A DNA stretch of 64,000 bases. Source: Arabiibacter massiliensis. GTDB lineage: Bacteria; Actinomycetota; Coriobacteriia; Coriobacteriales; Eggerthellaceae. Where the stretch lies: assembly GCF_900169505.1 (NCBI RefSeq), contig NZ_LT827021.1:2323223-2387222 (forward strand), given 5' to 3'. Numbering within the stretch: the stretch's first letter is position 1; every line of letters starts with the position of its first letter. The notes under the pieces were generated by a model. That model searched no databases. It worked only from the letters and a program-made list of their open reading frames with translations, and had not been told where the DNA came from. The translations under genes were made by a program, and so were the position numbers. Shown here one piece after another: positions 18,262 through 27,127 of this stretch.

Positions 18262-19938
18262 ATGGGGAAGCACTCGTTCAGCCTGAAGACCATCTACCTG
18301 GCCGCCTTGACGGTGGCCTTCGTCGTGTCGTTCTTCGCATTCGCCCTGTTCGATGTGCACTCGCAGCAGAAGCAGACCGAGGCGGCGCTGCTGGAGGAGG
18401 CGCGCACGTTCGCCCGCGAGATGGACGCCGTGTGGCAGTTCATGGACAACTCGCAGAGCGTCATCAACAATTCAGACGCAGGCGGGTTCGAGTTCAAGGG
18501 GCTGCACTGCGCCGTGGTGGGCAAGAGCGTGGGGCGGCTGTTCTCGGCGGGCAGCGACTACGCCATCCGCTACACGAACTTCAACCCGCGCAGCGAGCAG
18601 GACATCCCCGACGAGTTCGAGGAAGAGGCCCTCAACCGGTTCTACGCCGACTCCTCGGTCACCGAGCATTACGGCATCGCCCCCTACGAGGGGCAGGAGC
18701 GGTTCCGCTACCTGCAGGCGCTCGAGGTGGACGAGAGCTGCCTTGAATGCCACGGCGAGCCGGCGGGCGAGCTGGACATCACGGGCAAGCCGAAGGAGGG
18801 CTGGACGCTCGAGTCGGTGGGCGGGGCAATCAGCATCGTCATCCCCGTCGACCAGCAGCGCCAAGCCGTGTTCGACAACGTGGTGCGCGACATCGCGTTC
18901 TTCCTCATGCTCACCGTCATCATCGGCTCCATCGTGTACATCGCGACCACGGTGTTCGTGCTGCGGCCGCTGCACGGGCTGCACGGGGCGTTCGGCGAGA
19001 TGCGCGAAGGCCGTCTGGGCGCGTCGCTGCGGGAAGGGCGCGCGGCTAAGGAGGTGCGGCGCCTCATCGCCGGCTTCAACGATATGGCCGGCAAGCTGCA
19101 CGACGTGTACGAGCACCTGGAATCGCAGGTGGCGGCGCGCACGAGCGATCTGCAGGAGGCTAACGCGCTTCTGGAGCAGCAGCGCGACACGCTGGAGAAG
19201 CTCAACGCCGACCTGGCGCAGGAGACGCAGTTCAAGTCCGACCTCCTGTCCATGGTGAACCACGAGCTGCGCACGCCGCTCACCTCCATCATCACGTTCG
19301 CCCAGATCTCGCGCGAAGCGTGCGACCCGGCGAACGAGGGCGACCGCCGTTCGTGGGAGGAGATCGAGAAGAACAGCCAGATCCTGCTCACGATGATCAA
19401 CGACATGCTGGACATCGCGCGCTCGGACGCCGGCGTCATCAAGACGGCCCGCGAGCCGATGGATCTGGGCGATGTGGCGGCGTCCGTGCGGAGCACCATG
19501 GCGCCGCTCGCGCAGAAGTACGCGGTGGCGTTCCGCACGAAGGTGGCCTCCGACGTGCCGCTCGTGTACGGCGACTTCGAGAAGACGGTGCGCATGCTGG
19601 AGAACCTGGCCAGCAACGCCATCAAGTTCACGCCCGACGGCGGCGCGGTGGAGCTGAGCGTGTCATACGATGCCGAGGCGCGCGCGGTGACGATGTCCAT
19701 GGCCGACGACGGCATCGGCATCGCGCCCGAGGATCAGGAGCGCATCTTCGAGCGGTTCGTGCAGGTGGACAGCACATCGACGCGCAAGTACAACGGCAGC
19801 GGGCTGGGGCTCGCGCTCGTGCGCGAGTACGCCGACGTGCAGGGGTTCGAGGTGACGGTGGAAAGCGAGCTCGGCGAGGGAAGCGTGTTCCGCATCGCCG
19901 TGCCGAAGGAAGCGATCGTGGGGGATGACGATGTATAA
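18262..19938 (+). CDS. Membrane sensor histidine kinase with periplasmic c-type haem motif (DUF3365/Tll0287-like)
   Basis: A 558-aa two-component sensor. The order is membrane segment (about 8-30), an extracytoplasmic DUF3365-like domain (about 35-200), second membrane segment (about 215-235), HAMP linker, coiled coil (about 275-320), HisKA domain with H334 in MVNHELRTPLTSI, and HATPase (NLASNAIKFTPDGG, DDGIGIAPED, GSGLGLALV). The sensor domain contains CLECH (C160-H164), a CxxCH haem c attachment motif, so it probably senses redox state or a gas through covalent haem. I start at ATG 18262 (GGGAGAGGGGCAGGGGG upstream); ATG 18223, 10 bp after a TACGAT box, is an alternative leaderless start. 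It overlaps the response regulator by 8 bp. Confidence 0.88.
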   Translation: MGKHSFSLKTIYLAALTVAFVVSFFAFALFDVHSQQKQTEAALLEEARTFAREMDAVWQFMDNSQSVINNSDAGGFEFKGLHCAVVGKSVGRLFSAGSDYAIRYTNFNPRSEQDIPDEFEEEALNRFYADSSVTEHYGIAPYEGQERFRYLQALEVDESCLECHGEPAGELDITGKPKEGWTLESVGGAISIVIPVDQQRQAVFDNVVRDIAFFLMLTVIIGSIVYIATTVFVLRPLHGLHGAFGEMREGRLGASLREGRAAKEVRRLIAGFNDMAGKLHDVYEHLESQVAARTSDLQEANALLEQQRDTLEKLNADLAQETQFKSDLLSMVNHELRTPLTSIITFAQISREACDPANEGDRRSWEEIEKNSQILLTMINDMLDIARSDAGVIKTAREPMDLGDVAASVRSTMAPLAQKYAVAFRTKVASDVPLVYGDFEKTVRMLENLASNAIKFTPDGGAVELSVSYDAEARAVTMSMADDGIGIAPEDQERIFERFVQVDSTSTRKYNGSGLGLALVREYADVQGFEVTVESELGEGSVFRIAVPKEAIVGDDDV

Positions 19939-20659
19939 GGTTCTGCTGATTGACGACGAGGCCAACTTGCACCAGGCCATCGAGAAGCTGCTTGAGCCGA
20001 GCGGCTACGCGTACCTGGGCGCGCGCGACGCCGAGGCGGGCATGGAGCTGCTCGCGCGCGAGAAGCCCGACCTGCTGCTGCTCGACGTGATGCTGCCGGG
20101 CACGAACGGCTTCGACCTGTGCGCCCGCATCCGCGAGGAGGGAAGGCGCATCCCGGTGATCTTCCTCTCGGCGAAGTGCGACATCGTGGACAAGAGCATC
20201 GGCTTTCGCGCCGGCGGCGACGACTACGTGACGAAGCCCTTCGACGCCACCGAGCTTCTGCTGCGCATCGAGGCGAACATCCGCCGCCACAAGGACACCG
20301 TGGATTTCGCGCGCTCGCGCAACCGCGAGGGCGTGGCGCGCATCGGTGACTTGGAGGTGCGCTTCGGCGAGTACGAGGTGCGCGTGAAGGGCAGGCCCGT
20401 GCAGCTCACCACCAAGGAGTTCGAAATCGTGGCGTTTCTGGCGGCGCATCCCGGCAAGGTGTTCACGCGCAGCCAGATTCAGGAGTACATCTGGGGCGAG
20501 TCCGACGCCGACTGCAAGCCCACCAACAACATCACCGTGTTCGTGCGCAAGATCCGCGAGAAGATAGAGGAGAACCCCAGCGAGCCGAAGTACCTGCTCA
20601 CCGTGCAGCGAGTAGGCTACAAAATGGCCGACCGCGTGGAGAGCCCTTTGTCATCCTGA
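19931..20659 (+). CDS. OmpR-family response regulator
   Basis: A 242-aa DNA-binding response regulator and partner of the overlapping haem-motif kinase. Its receiver domain (1-120) has acidic residues D8/D9, phospho-acceptor D52 in LLLLDVMLPG, and the conserved lysine in VTKPFDA. The C-terminal winged helix (about 135-235) has TTKEFEIVAFLAAHPGKVFT and VRKIREKIE. ATG 19931 is eight bases after GGGG; ATG 19925 is also in frame. The last residues (SPLSS) and the stop codon fall inside the dispersed repeat at 20,647, so the repeat has replaced or supplied the natural end of the gene. Targets unknown. Confidence 0.92.
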   Translation: MYKVLLIDDEANLHQAIEKLLEPSGYAYLGARDAEAGMELLAREKPDLLLLDVMLPGTNGFDLCARIREEGRRIPVIFLSAKCDIVDKSIGFRAGGDDYVTKPFDATELLLRIEANIRRHKDTVDFARSRNREGVARIGDLEVRFGEYEVRVKGRPVQLTTKEFEIVAFLAAHPGKVFTRSQIQEYIWGESDADCKPTNNITVFVRKIREKIEENPSEPKYLLTVQRVGYKMADRVESPLSS

Positions 20660-20688
20660 GCGAGCGAAGCGAGTCGAAGGATCCCCCG
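20647..20688. repeat. Dispersed TTTGTCATCCTGAG repeat, third copy
   Basis: A near-identical copy of 18,126-18,167, overlapping the end of the response-regulator gene and supplying its TGA. It is followed by CAGCGCTAGCTGGCG, similar to the GCGCTAGCGCG that flanks the other copy. Confidence 0.68.
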
Positions 20689-20720
20689 CAGCGCTAGCTG
20701 GCGAGTTCGTCAAAACATTC

Positions 20721-20788
20721 ACACCGTGTTAAGTTTTTGACGCCGCTATATCGATTGCAAAAAAGTGAACACTATGTTAACATTTTTG
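20721..20788 (+). promoter_or_regulatory. Repeated operator-like motifs before the AbiE operon
   Basis: Two related units, ACACCGTGTTAAGTTTTTG (20,721-20,739) and ACACTATGTTAACATTTTTG (20,769-20,788), each with a small inverted repeat at its start (ACAC-C-GTGT and ACA-CTA-TGT). The second ends one base before the abiEi ATG. AbiEi antitoxins are known to repress their own promoter by binding repeats, so these are good candidates. Confidence 0.5.
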
Positions 20789-20789
20789 C

Positions 20790-21356
20790 ATGTTCGCAAT
20801 GATTACTGACACTGAAAAGCTGAGAGAGGTCGCCATCGACCAGTATGGCTACGTCACAACCGCTCAGGCGGAAGACGAAGGGGTCACCCGGCATTCTCTT
20901 GCGGCCTTGACGAAGCGCGGGCGTTTAGAGCGCGTGGCCCATGGGCTGTATCGCGTCCCGCAGGTGCCGGAAACACGCCTTGATGCATTCATGCGCGTCA
21001 TATTGTGGACGGGGGCACCGGAAGCGGTTTTGAGCCACGATACCGCCCTCGATGCTTACGAAGTGTGCGACATAAACCCGACGAAGATTCATGTGACAGT
21101 GGGTAAGGGTCGCCGAATTGCAAAGGCGGGCGGCGAGGGATACGTGCTTCACCGTCAGGACATTGATGCCAGCCAAAAGGCTTGGTGGCATCGTATCCCC
21201 ATCGTCACATTGCCTTGTGCGATAGAGCAGTGCATCGTTGCGGACGTGCCAACGTACTTGATTCGGCAGGCGATTGAAAACGGCGAGCGCAGCCGCCTAC
21301 TAACAGCAGAAGAAGCGCGAATTCTGGAGGGGGAGCTTGATGGGAGATACCGATGA
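20790..21356 (+). CDS. AbiEi-family antitoxin/repressor of a type IV toxin-antitoxin system
   Basis: A 188-aa protein with an N-terminal winged-helix AbiEi domain (about 10-60: AIDQYGYVTTAQAEDEGVTR, then HSLAALTKRGRLERVAHGLY) and the C-terminal AbiEi antitoxin domain (VLSHDTALDAYEVCDINPTK, KAWWHRIPIVTLPCAIEQCI). AbiEi represses the operon and counteracts the AbiEii nucleotidyltransferase without a stable complex. It overlaps abiEii by 17 bp, as usual for this pair. G+C is clearly lower than in the neighbouring core genes, consistent with acquisition. The start may be ATG 20790 or ATG 20799. Confidence 0.88.
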   Translation: MFAMITDTEKLREVAIDQYGYVTTAQAEDEGVTRHSLAALTKRGRLERVAHGLYRVPQVPETRLDAFMRVILWTGAPEAVLSHDTALDAYEVCDINPTKIHVTVGKGRRIAKAGGEGYVLHRQDIDASQKAWWHRIPIVTLPCAIEQCIVADVPTYLIRQAIENGERSRLLTAEEARILEGELDGRYR

Positions 21357-22305
21357 TGTGGGAGCTGGTGGCACGAGAGCTAATCTGAGTGAACTACTGG
21401 GCGCACTTAAACCGAAGAGCAAAGAGCCTCGCTCGGTACGAGTTTTGGATTCGTGGATCGCTCATGCGGAGAACGAATTTGGAATCGGCCAGGGTGGTAG
21501 GCTTGCTTGGCTTGTTGCTTCGACGGTTGCAACGGCGAAGCTGCAGCAGGTCATCTCTGCAACGGGAGACAGATTCTCGCTGAAGGGAGGAACCCTCCTT
21601 CAGCATCGACTAGGTTTGGATGCGCGAGCTACAAAAGATCTCGATGGCATCGTACAAGGCGAGCTCGAGGAATTCCTGCGTGATCTCGATGCGGAGTTGA
21701 AGATACCTTGGGGGCCGGTGGCATTTTATCGAACGCCCGCCGAGGTTATACGGGTGTCGACCCGAGTGGTGAAACCTCTCAGATTCGAAATGATCCTGTC
21801 GCTTCACGGAGATGTGTGGCGGCGTGTTAAAGTCGAAATATCGCCCGATGAGGGCAGAGCTGCATCCTCTCAAGAGCTTTTGGGCGCTCCGAATCTCGCA
21901 GGATTTGGTTTGCCAACGCCTGATTTTCTGGTTGGTATGGCTCTCAGCTATCAGATCGCCCAGAAAGTTCACGCATGTACCGATCCCCACGATCCTCCTG
22001 CGTTTCGCAATGAACGACCGCGCGACGTGGTTGATCTCGTCCTTTTGAAGCGTCTTGCAGAAGCGACTGGTTCGCCCTCCAATCTCGATGTGCGATCAGC
22101 GATTTTGGACATCTTCTCGTCGAGGGCGAAAGAAGCCCGCATATTGAACAAGCCGATTCGAACATGGCCTGTCAGAGTGATTGCCTATTCGCATTGGAAC
22201 GCCGATTATGCTTCCGCTGCGGCGACTTCTCGACTGGATTTGTCGATGGAGGACGCCGTTGGCGAAGTGAATAGGTGGTTGGAAGATATAGATAACCTGT
22301 CTTGA
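21340..22305 (+). CDS. AbiEii-family nucleotidyltransferase toxin
   Basis: A 321-aa toxin of the AbiEii/AbiGii family, a DNA polymerase beta-type nucleotidyltransferase linked to abortive phage infection and plasmid stabilisation. Motif I is FSLKGGTLLQHRL (K82, G83, G84), followed by the catalytic acidic pair in RATKDLDG (D100, D102). Motif III lies in RRVKVEISPDE and motif IV in SYQIAQKVHACTD with RPRDVVDLVLL after it. ATG 21340 follows GGAGGGGGAG; TTG 21337 is also possible. Length is normal and the catalytic residues are intact, so the toxin should be active. Likely transfers nucleotides to an RNA target; some relatives modify tRNA. Confidence 0.88.
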   Translation: MGDTDDVGAGGTRANLSELLGALKPKSKEPRSVRVLDSWIAHAENEFGIGQGGRLAWLVASTVATAKLQQVISATGDRFSLKGGTLLQHRLGLDARATKDLDGIVQGELEEFLRDLDAELKIPWGPVAFYRTPAEVIRVSTRVVKPLRFEMILSLHGDVWRRVKVEISPDEGRAASSQELLGAPNLAGFGLPTPDFLVGMALSYQIAQKVHACTDPHDPPAFRNERPRDVVDLVLLKRLAEATGSPSNLDVRSAILDIFSSRAKEARILNKPIRTWPVRVIAYSHWNADYASAAATSRLDLSMEDAVGEVNRWLEDIDNLS

Positions 22306-22404
22306 GAAAACCGCTGATCAATCACGTCATTAATCTCCGGTTAAGGACTTTTTAACCCGAAACTTATGGTCGATTTATCGCAATAACCCCTCGAACTTCG
22401 TAGA

Positions 22405-22446
22405 GTGGAGCCAGTGAGAAGCCAAGGGGAGACGAGGCTTCTCCAC
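22405..22446 (+). promoter_or_regulatory. Structured leader upstream of the molybdoenzyme operon
   Basis: GTGGAG (22,405-22,410) can pair with CTCCAC (22,441-22,446), and GAGAAGCC (22,416-22,423) with GGCTTCTC (22,436-22,443). The two pairings share bases and are mutually exclusive at the foot. It lies about 100 nt before the gene in an otherwise empty 237-bp gap that also contains GGTTAA...TTAACC (22,338-22,356). No known riboswitch is recognised. Confidence 0.35.
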
Positions 22447-22542
22447 TCGCATCGGCGGAGGGCGCGCGACCCCTCCCTCCCGCTCCTCCGCACATGCGAG
22501 GATCGATCGGCCTTGACGGCCATCTGAACGAGAGGAGAAGGC

Positions 22543-25028
22543 ATGGCTGAACAAAGGACGCACGGTTTCACGCGTCGAAGCTTCATCAAGGGCGCAGCTG
22601 CCCTGACCGCCGCCGGCGCACTCGTCGGCTGCAGCCCGAAGACGGAGAACCTCGAGGCGACCGACCCCAAGCAGCAAGAAGTCCCCGAAGAGCAAATCTT
22701 TACTGGAGTATGCCGATCAAACTGCTTTGGCGGGTGCTTGCTCAATATTCATGTAAGAGATGGTCAGGTTGTGCGTACGTCAGCGGGGGACTTTCCCAAT
22801 AAGGAGTACAATCGCATCTGTTCCAAGGGGTTGACACAGCCGGCTCGCGTATACAGCGCAGACCGACTGCAGTATCCCATGCGTCGCGTCGAGGGGGCTG
22901 AGCGGGGCCTGGGCGAGTTCGAACGTATAAGCTGGGACGAGGCGATTGATGAGATTGTCAAAAATGGAATGCCATTATCGACGAATATGGCACCCACGCC
23001 ATTGCTACATGGATGAACTCTGGAAATTTCGGCACGTGCACAGGCGGGGGATTTGCCGGCATCATGCCACGTTTCGGTGCTGTAATGGGCTTCTCCTCTA
23101 TCAAGGGTGACATCGATGCAGCTCAAGGTTTTGCTGCAACAAAGATATTCGGAGGTATGACCGAAGCTCAAGCGAATAATGAACCGACTGACTACGTCAA
23201 TTCCAAAACCATTATCAACTGGGCATCTAATCCGACTGTTTCCCAACCGCAGATTGTTCACTTTATGATGGATGCCAAGGAAAATGGTACGAAATTCATA
23301 GTCATAGACCCGGTCTTTAACTCGACTGCTGCAAAGGCAGACTGGTACATTCCCATCAATCCAGCGACAGACGGTGTTCTGGCTATGGCCATCCTAAACG
23401 AAATTATCTCAGGCAATCTCGAAGATGAAGAATTCGTCCGCGCACACACGGAAGCGCCTTTGCTGATCAAAGAGGATGGTGCTTTTCTGCGTATGAGCGA
23501 TCTTGGCGTGGAGCCCGAGCAGGGTGTCGATCCCCTGACTGGAGAGCCGACGGTTATTGACCCCTTTGCAGTTTGGGATGAAGAGGCGAGTAAAGCAGTT
23601 GCTCTCGAAAGTGCGATAAAGCCCGGCTACAAAGACATCAAATCGGTTGATGGGATAGCTGTCCAGACCGTTTGGGCGAATGCGGCGAATAATGTGGCTG
23701 TATGGTCTGCCGAAAAGGCATCTTCAGTATGTGGCGTATCGGCGGAGGATATCCGTGAGTTGACTCGGGTGTATGTTGAGGATGGTCCGGTCAACACGTA
23801 CGTGCAGCTGGGGGCCGACCATTACATCAACGGTCATTACAACTATTGGCCGATGTATGCTATTTCGGCCATAACCGGAAACGTTGGAAAGCCCGGTGCC
23901 GCATGTGGGCCAATCTGCGTGCTGCCGAACAACTGCATCGACTTTATGGTGTCAGCAGCACCGATGGACACCGCGGGCAATCTTGCTCAGGGAGCGGGGC
24001 CGGCCTATGGAGCCAATAGTATTCTCGGCATTCTGGAAAGCGGGAAATACGGCGAAGAGGTTGCTGTGATAAAAAGCGTCTACATCGCTACGACGAATCC
24101 TGCGACGGTATGGGCAGACCACGCAAAAACGGTCGAGTTGCTGAAGAAGCTTGAGTTCATTGTTGTTGCCGATGTTACCATGACGGAGACGGCTCAATAT
24201 GCAGACATCCTATTGCCTGTGGCCCATTGGTTTGAAGTAATCGACATGCATACCAATTGCCACACGCATCCCTACTTCGTCTGGCAGGAAAAAGCAATTG
24301 AACCCCAGTTTGAATCGAAGAGCGATTTCGCTATCTTCAAGCTGCTGGCCGAAAAAATGGGTTACGAGGCTTTCTTCGACTTCAACGAAGAAGAATACAT
24401 CTCCATGGGTCTCAATAACGAAGGGGCTAAGGCCTTGGGCCTGACTGTTAATCGACTAAAGGAGGAGCGTGCGGTTCGCTTCATGCCGGGTGAAACTTAT
24501 GTTTCGTTCGAGGGTGGACATTTCCTCACTTCGACAGGTAGGGCGAGCCTTTACAAGGAGAGCGTTATGCCTGCTTACAATGTTGGCCAGGAGATTGATT
24601 TCAGTAAAGAGATATGTCTGTATTGGGAGCCGACACTTGAGGCTGACAAAGCGAGCGCCGTTCGCGCAAAGTATCCCTTCCACTGTATTTCCGAGCATAT
24701 GCGCACACGAACCCACAGCCAATGGTACGACGTCGGTTACCTGAAAGAATACGATCCCGAGCCGATCGTTAGGATGAATCCTGCGGATGCTGAGGAGCTA
24801 GGAATTTTGGAAGGGGATCGGGTGAAGTTGTTTAACGATCGGGGCTCGGTCGTGATGCGCGCGACGTTAAGTTCCGGCTATCCTCGCGGAATAGTCGGAA
24901 GTCCTCGAAGCTATCGCGAGACGGAGTTCATTGAAGGGCATTTCGCGGCTTTGTCCACGAACCAATACAATCAAGTTTGCGCGAATCAGGCTTTTAACGA
25001 TGTCGCGGTTGCGATTGAGAAAGCGTAG
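22543..25028 (+). pseudogene. Tat-exported molybdopterin oxidoreductase catalytic subunit (DMSO reductase family), frameshifted
   Basis: A large catalytic subunit of the DMSO-reductase family. It has a twin-arginine signal (TRRSFIKGAAALTAAGALVG, then C, a possible lipobox), an Fe4S4 motif CRSNCFGGC...C in the next 75 residues, then the molybdopterin-binding body and a C-terminal cofactor domain (RTRTHSQWYDVGYLKEYDPE, VRMNPADAEELGILEGDRVK). The reading frame breaks at a run of five A at 22,960-22,964; six A would restore IDEIVKKWNAII and join both parts into one protein of about 828 aa. Either a sequencing error or a true inactivation. From about 22,690 the G+C falls sharply compared with the first 150 bp, suggesting mosaic origin. 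Electron-transfer, chaperone and membrane genes follow. Substrate unknown. Confidence 0.82.
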
Positions 25029-25037
25029 GTGGTGCAG

Positions 25038-25700
25038 ATGGCTCGGTATGGAATGGCGATAGATATCAATCGATGCTTTGGATGCCACGCCTGCGAGGCG
25101 GCATGCAAGGTGGCGAACAATTTGCCGAAAGGCATCGTCTATAACGTTGTGTATACGAAAAACGATAGCAACCGCGATACGTTAGGAATCGCGGCAGTGC
25201 GTGGTGCGATGGCGAACGACAACGCTGGTGGCGAATTCCCCAACTGCACGCTCTCCTTCCTTCCCGTGCAATGCCAGCATTGCGCGGAGCCGGCGTGCCT
25301 CGACGTGTGCCCCACTGGCGCCACTTCCAAGGACGCGGACACCGGCATCGTGTCGGTGGACAGCGAGCTGTGCATCGGGTGCGAGTCGTGCATCAAGGCG
25401 TGCCCGTACGAGGGCGTGCGCACGCTCATCACGTCGCCGGAATACTATCTTGATGTGGTGGTGGGCGAGTACGACGCGCCGCCGCACAAGGCGGGCACGG
25501 TGGAGAAGTGCACGTTCTGCAAGAACCTCATCGACCGCGGCGAGGTGCCGGCGTGCATGCAGCTGTGCCCGGGCCGCGCGCGCTACTGGGGCGACCTCGA
25601 CGACCCGGAGTCGGACGTGTCGAAGGCCATCGAGGGCCGCGAGACGATGTTCCTCCGCGAGGAGGCCGGCACGAAGCCGAGCGTGTACTACCTGCAGTAG
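25038..25700 (+). CDS. DMSO-reductase-type 4Fe-4S electron-transfer subunit
   Basis: A 220-aa DmsB/NrfC-like protein with four cysteine clusters: CFGCHACEAAC near the N-terminus, CQHCAEPACLDVCPTGA, CIGCESCIKACPYEGV, and CTFCKNLIDRGEVPACMQLC, binding four Fe-S clusters. It passes electrons from the membrane to the molybdoenzyme encoded just upstream. ATG 25038 has AGGTGG upstream; GTG 25029 is possible. The first ~180 bp resemble the lower-GC molybdoenzyme gene and the remainder returns to genome-typical GC near 25,220, so a recombination breakpoint probably falls within this gene. A TorD chaperone gene follows. Confidence 0.9.
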   Translation: MARYGMAIDINRCFGCHACEAACKVANNLPKGIVYNVVYTKNDSNRDTLGIAAVRGAMANDNAGGEFPNCTLSFLPVQCQHCAEPACLDVCPTGATSKDADTGIVSVDSELCIGCESCIKACPYEGVRTLITSPEYYLDVVVGEYDAPPHKAGTVEKCTFCKNLIDRGEVPACMQLCPGRARYWGDLDDPESDVSKAIEGRETMFLREEAGTKPSVYYLQ

Positions 25701-25754
25701 ATTCATGGAGGGCGGCGGCTCGCTCAGCCGCCGCCTCTTTCGAGGGGAGGGCGC

Positions 25755-26429
25755 ATGGAGCGCATCGACGAAGTGAGAAGGGCCGTGGGCAGGGCCGACC
25801 TGTGCGAGCTGCTGTCGTGCGCGTTCGCGTATCCTGACGAGCGGCTCGTGGAGGGCCTGATGGACGGCTCGCTGGCTGACGACGCGCTCGCCTGCCTCGT
25901 GGACGCCGGCTGCGACGAGGCGTCTGCCCGTGCTGCCGCTGACGGCCTGCGCGCCTGGCCCGATGCCGGCCCGGACGAGCTGCTCCACGCGATGCGCCGG
26001 ACGTACACGCGCCTCCACCTCGCTCCGGGCGGGCGCGCGCCCATCTTCCCCTACGAGAGCGCGTTCCTCCATAAAGAGCGTGGTCTCCCCGGCGTTCCCG
26101 CCCTGTTCCGCACGCCGGTCACGCTGGACGTCGAGCGTCAGATGCGCGAAGCTGGCGTCCAGGCGAAGAACAACCGCAAGGAGCCCTGCGACAGCGTGTT
26201 CGAGGAGCTCGAATTCCTCTCCTACCTGTACGCACGGCTTGCCGATGCGCTACACTGCGGTGAAGGCGAAAGCGTGGCCGCGTGGACAGAGCGCATCCGC
26301 ATGTTCGAGGAGGAGCATGCGCGGGCGTGGCTGCCCTCGTTCATGCGGCGTACGCAGGAGCTTGCGGACGACGGCCCGTATCGGGCGCTCGCCGCATTGG
26401 GGATGACGGCTATGGGGGTGCTTTCATGA
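25755..26429 (+). CDS. TorD/DmsD-family molybdoenzyme assembly chaperone
   Basis: A 224-aa all-helical cytoplasmic chaperone that binds the Tat signal of the molybdoenzyme and supervises cofactor insertion. Typical segments are LCELLSCAFAYPDERLVEGL, PIFPYESAFLHKERGL (the family's E..Y-S/E region) and EPCDSVFEELEFLSYLYARL, matching the conserved D-H/E-x-x-x-E-x-x-F/L stretch. ATG 25755 has GGGGAGG upstream. It overlaps the following membrane-protein gene by ATGA. High G+C matches the genome rather than the molybdoenzyme core. Confidence 0.87.
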   Translation: MERIDEVRRAVGRADLCELLSCAFAYPDERLVEGLMDGSLADDALACLVDAGCDEASARAAADGLRAWPDAGPDELLHAMRRTYTRLHLAPGGRAPIFPYESAFLHKERGLPGVPALFRTPVTLDVERQMREAGVQAKNNRKEPCDSVFEELEFLSYLYARLADALHCGEGESVAAWTERIRMFEEEHARAWLPSFMRRTQELADDGPYRALAALGMTAMGVLS

Positions 26430-27115
26430 AGTTGGTTCTGGTGTTGCTGGGCGCCGTGGCGTTCGCGTTCGCGTGCAAGCGGCCCATCAAGGCGTGTCCG
26501 CTGGCGTTCTACGCGCTGGCCATCGTCCTGGACGTGGCGTTCGTGGTGGGAACGTACGTCGGGTTGCCGCCGCTGGTGTACGACATCCTGTTCCTCACGC
26601 TGCATAAGTGCACGCTGGCCACGGCCCTGTTCGCGGTGGTCATGTACATCGGCGTGTTCCAGCGCGATTCGCGCGTGGCGACGTACCTGCGCCCCATCCG
26701 CGCCGAGCTCTCCATCATCGCGTGGCTGCTGTCACTCGGGCACATGGCGTTCTACCTGTCGTCGTATCTGACCAGCCTGTCCTCCGGCCTCCCGCAGACC
26801 AACGTGGCCGTTTCGTTGGGCGTGGCGCTCGCCTTGCTGGCGCTCCTCGTGGTGCTGGGCGTGACCTCGTTCAACGTGGTGAAGAAGCGTATGGCGAAGG
26901 AGACGTGGAAGCGCGTGCAGAAGCTGGCGTACCCGTTCTGGGCGCTCGTGTACGTCCACCTGCTTCTGCTGTTGCTGCCCTCCGCGTTGCTCGGCGGCGC
27001 GCCGGCGCAGACGGGAGTGGCCGTGTACTCGGTCGTGTTCCTGGGGTACGCCGTGCTGCGCGTGCGCCGCGCCGTGATCGACCGTCATCACGTGCCCGAG
27101 GCGGCCCTCGCCTGA
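26426..27115 (+). CDS. Multi-pass membrane protein, ferric-reductase/MsrQ-like haem domain
   Basis: A 229-aa inner-membrane protein with about six or seven hydrophobic helices and histidines placed to ligate haem (FLTLHKCTLATALFAVVMYI, LLSLGHMAFYLSSYLTSLSS, AYPFWALVYVHLLLLLLPSA). The pattern resembles the ferric-reductase-like/YedZ-MsrQ domain. In this operon it probably supplies electrons from the quinone pool to the Fe-S subunit, in place of a DmsC/NrfD anchor. ATG 26426 overlaps the TorD stop (ATGA), so the genes are coupled. Downstream lies a perfect 26-bp inverted repeat that may end the transcript. Confidence 0.75.
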   Translation: MKLVLVLLGAVAFAFACKRPIKACPLAFYALAIVLDVAFVVGTYVGLPPLVYDILFLTLHKCTLATALFAVVMYIGVFQRDSRVATYLRPIRAELSIIAWLLSLGHMAFYLSSYLTSLSSGLPQTNVAVSLGVALALLALLVVLGVTSFNVVKKRMAKETWKRVQKLAYPFWALVYVHLLLLLLPSALLGGAPAQTGVAVYSVVFLGYAVLRVRRAVIDRHHVPEAALA

Positions 27116-27127
27116 CGACGGCCGAGG

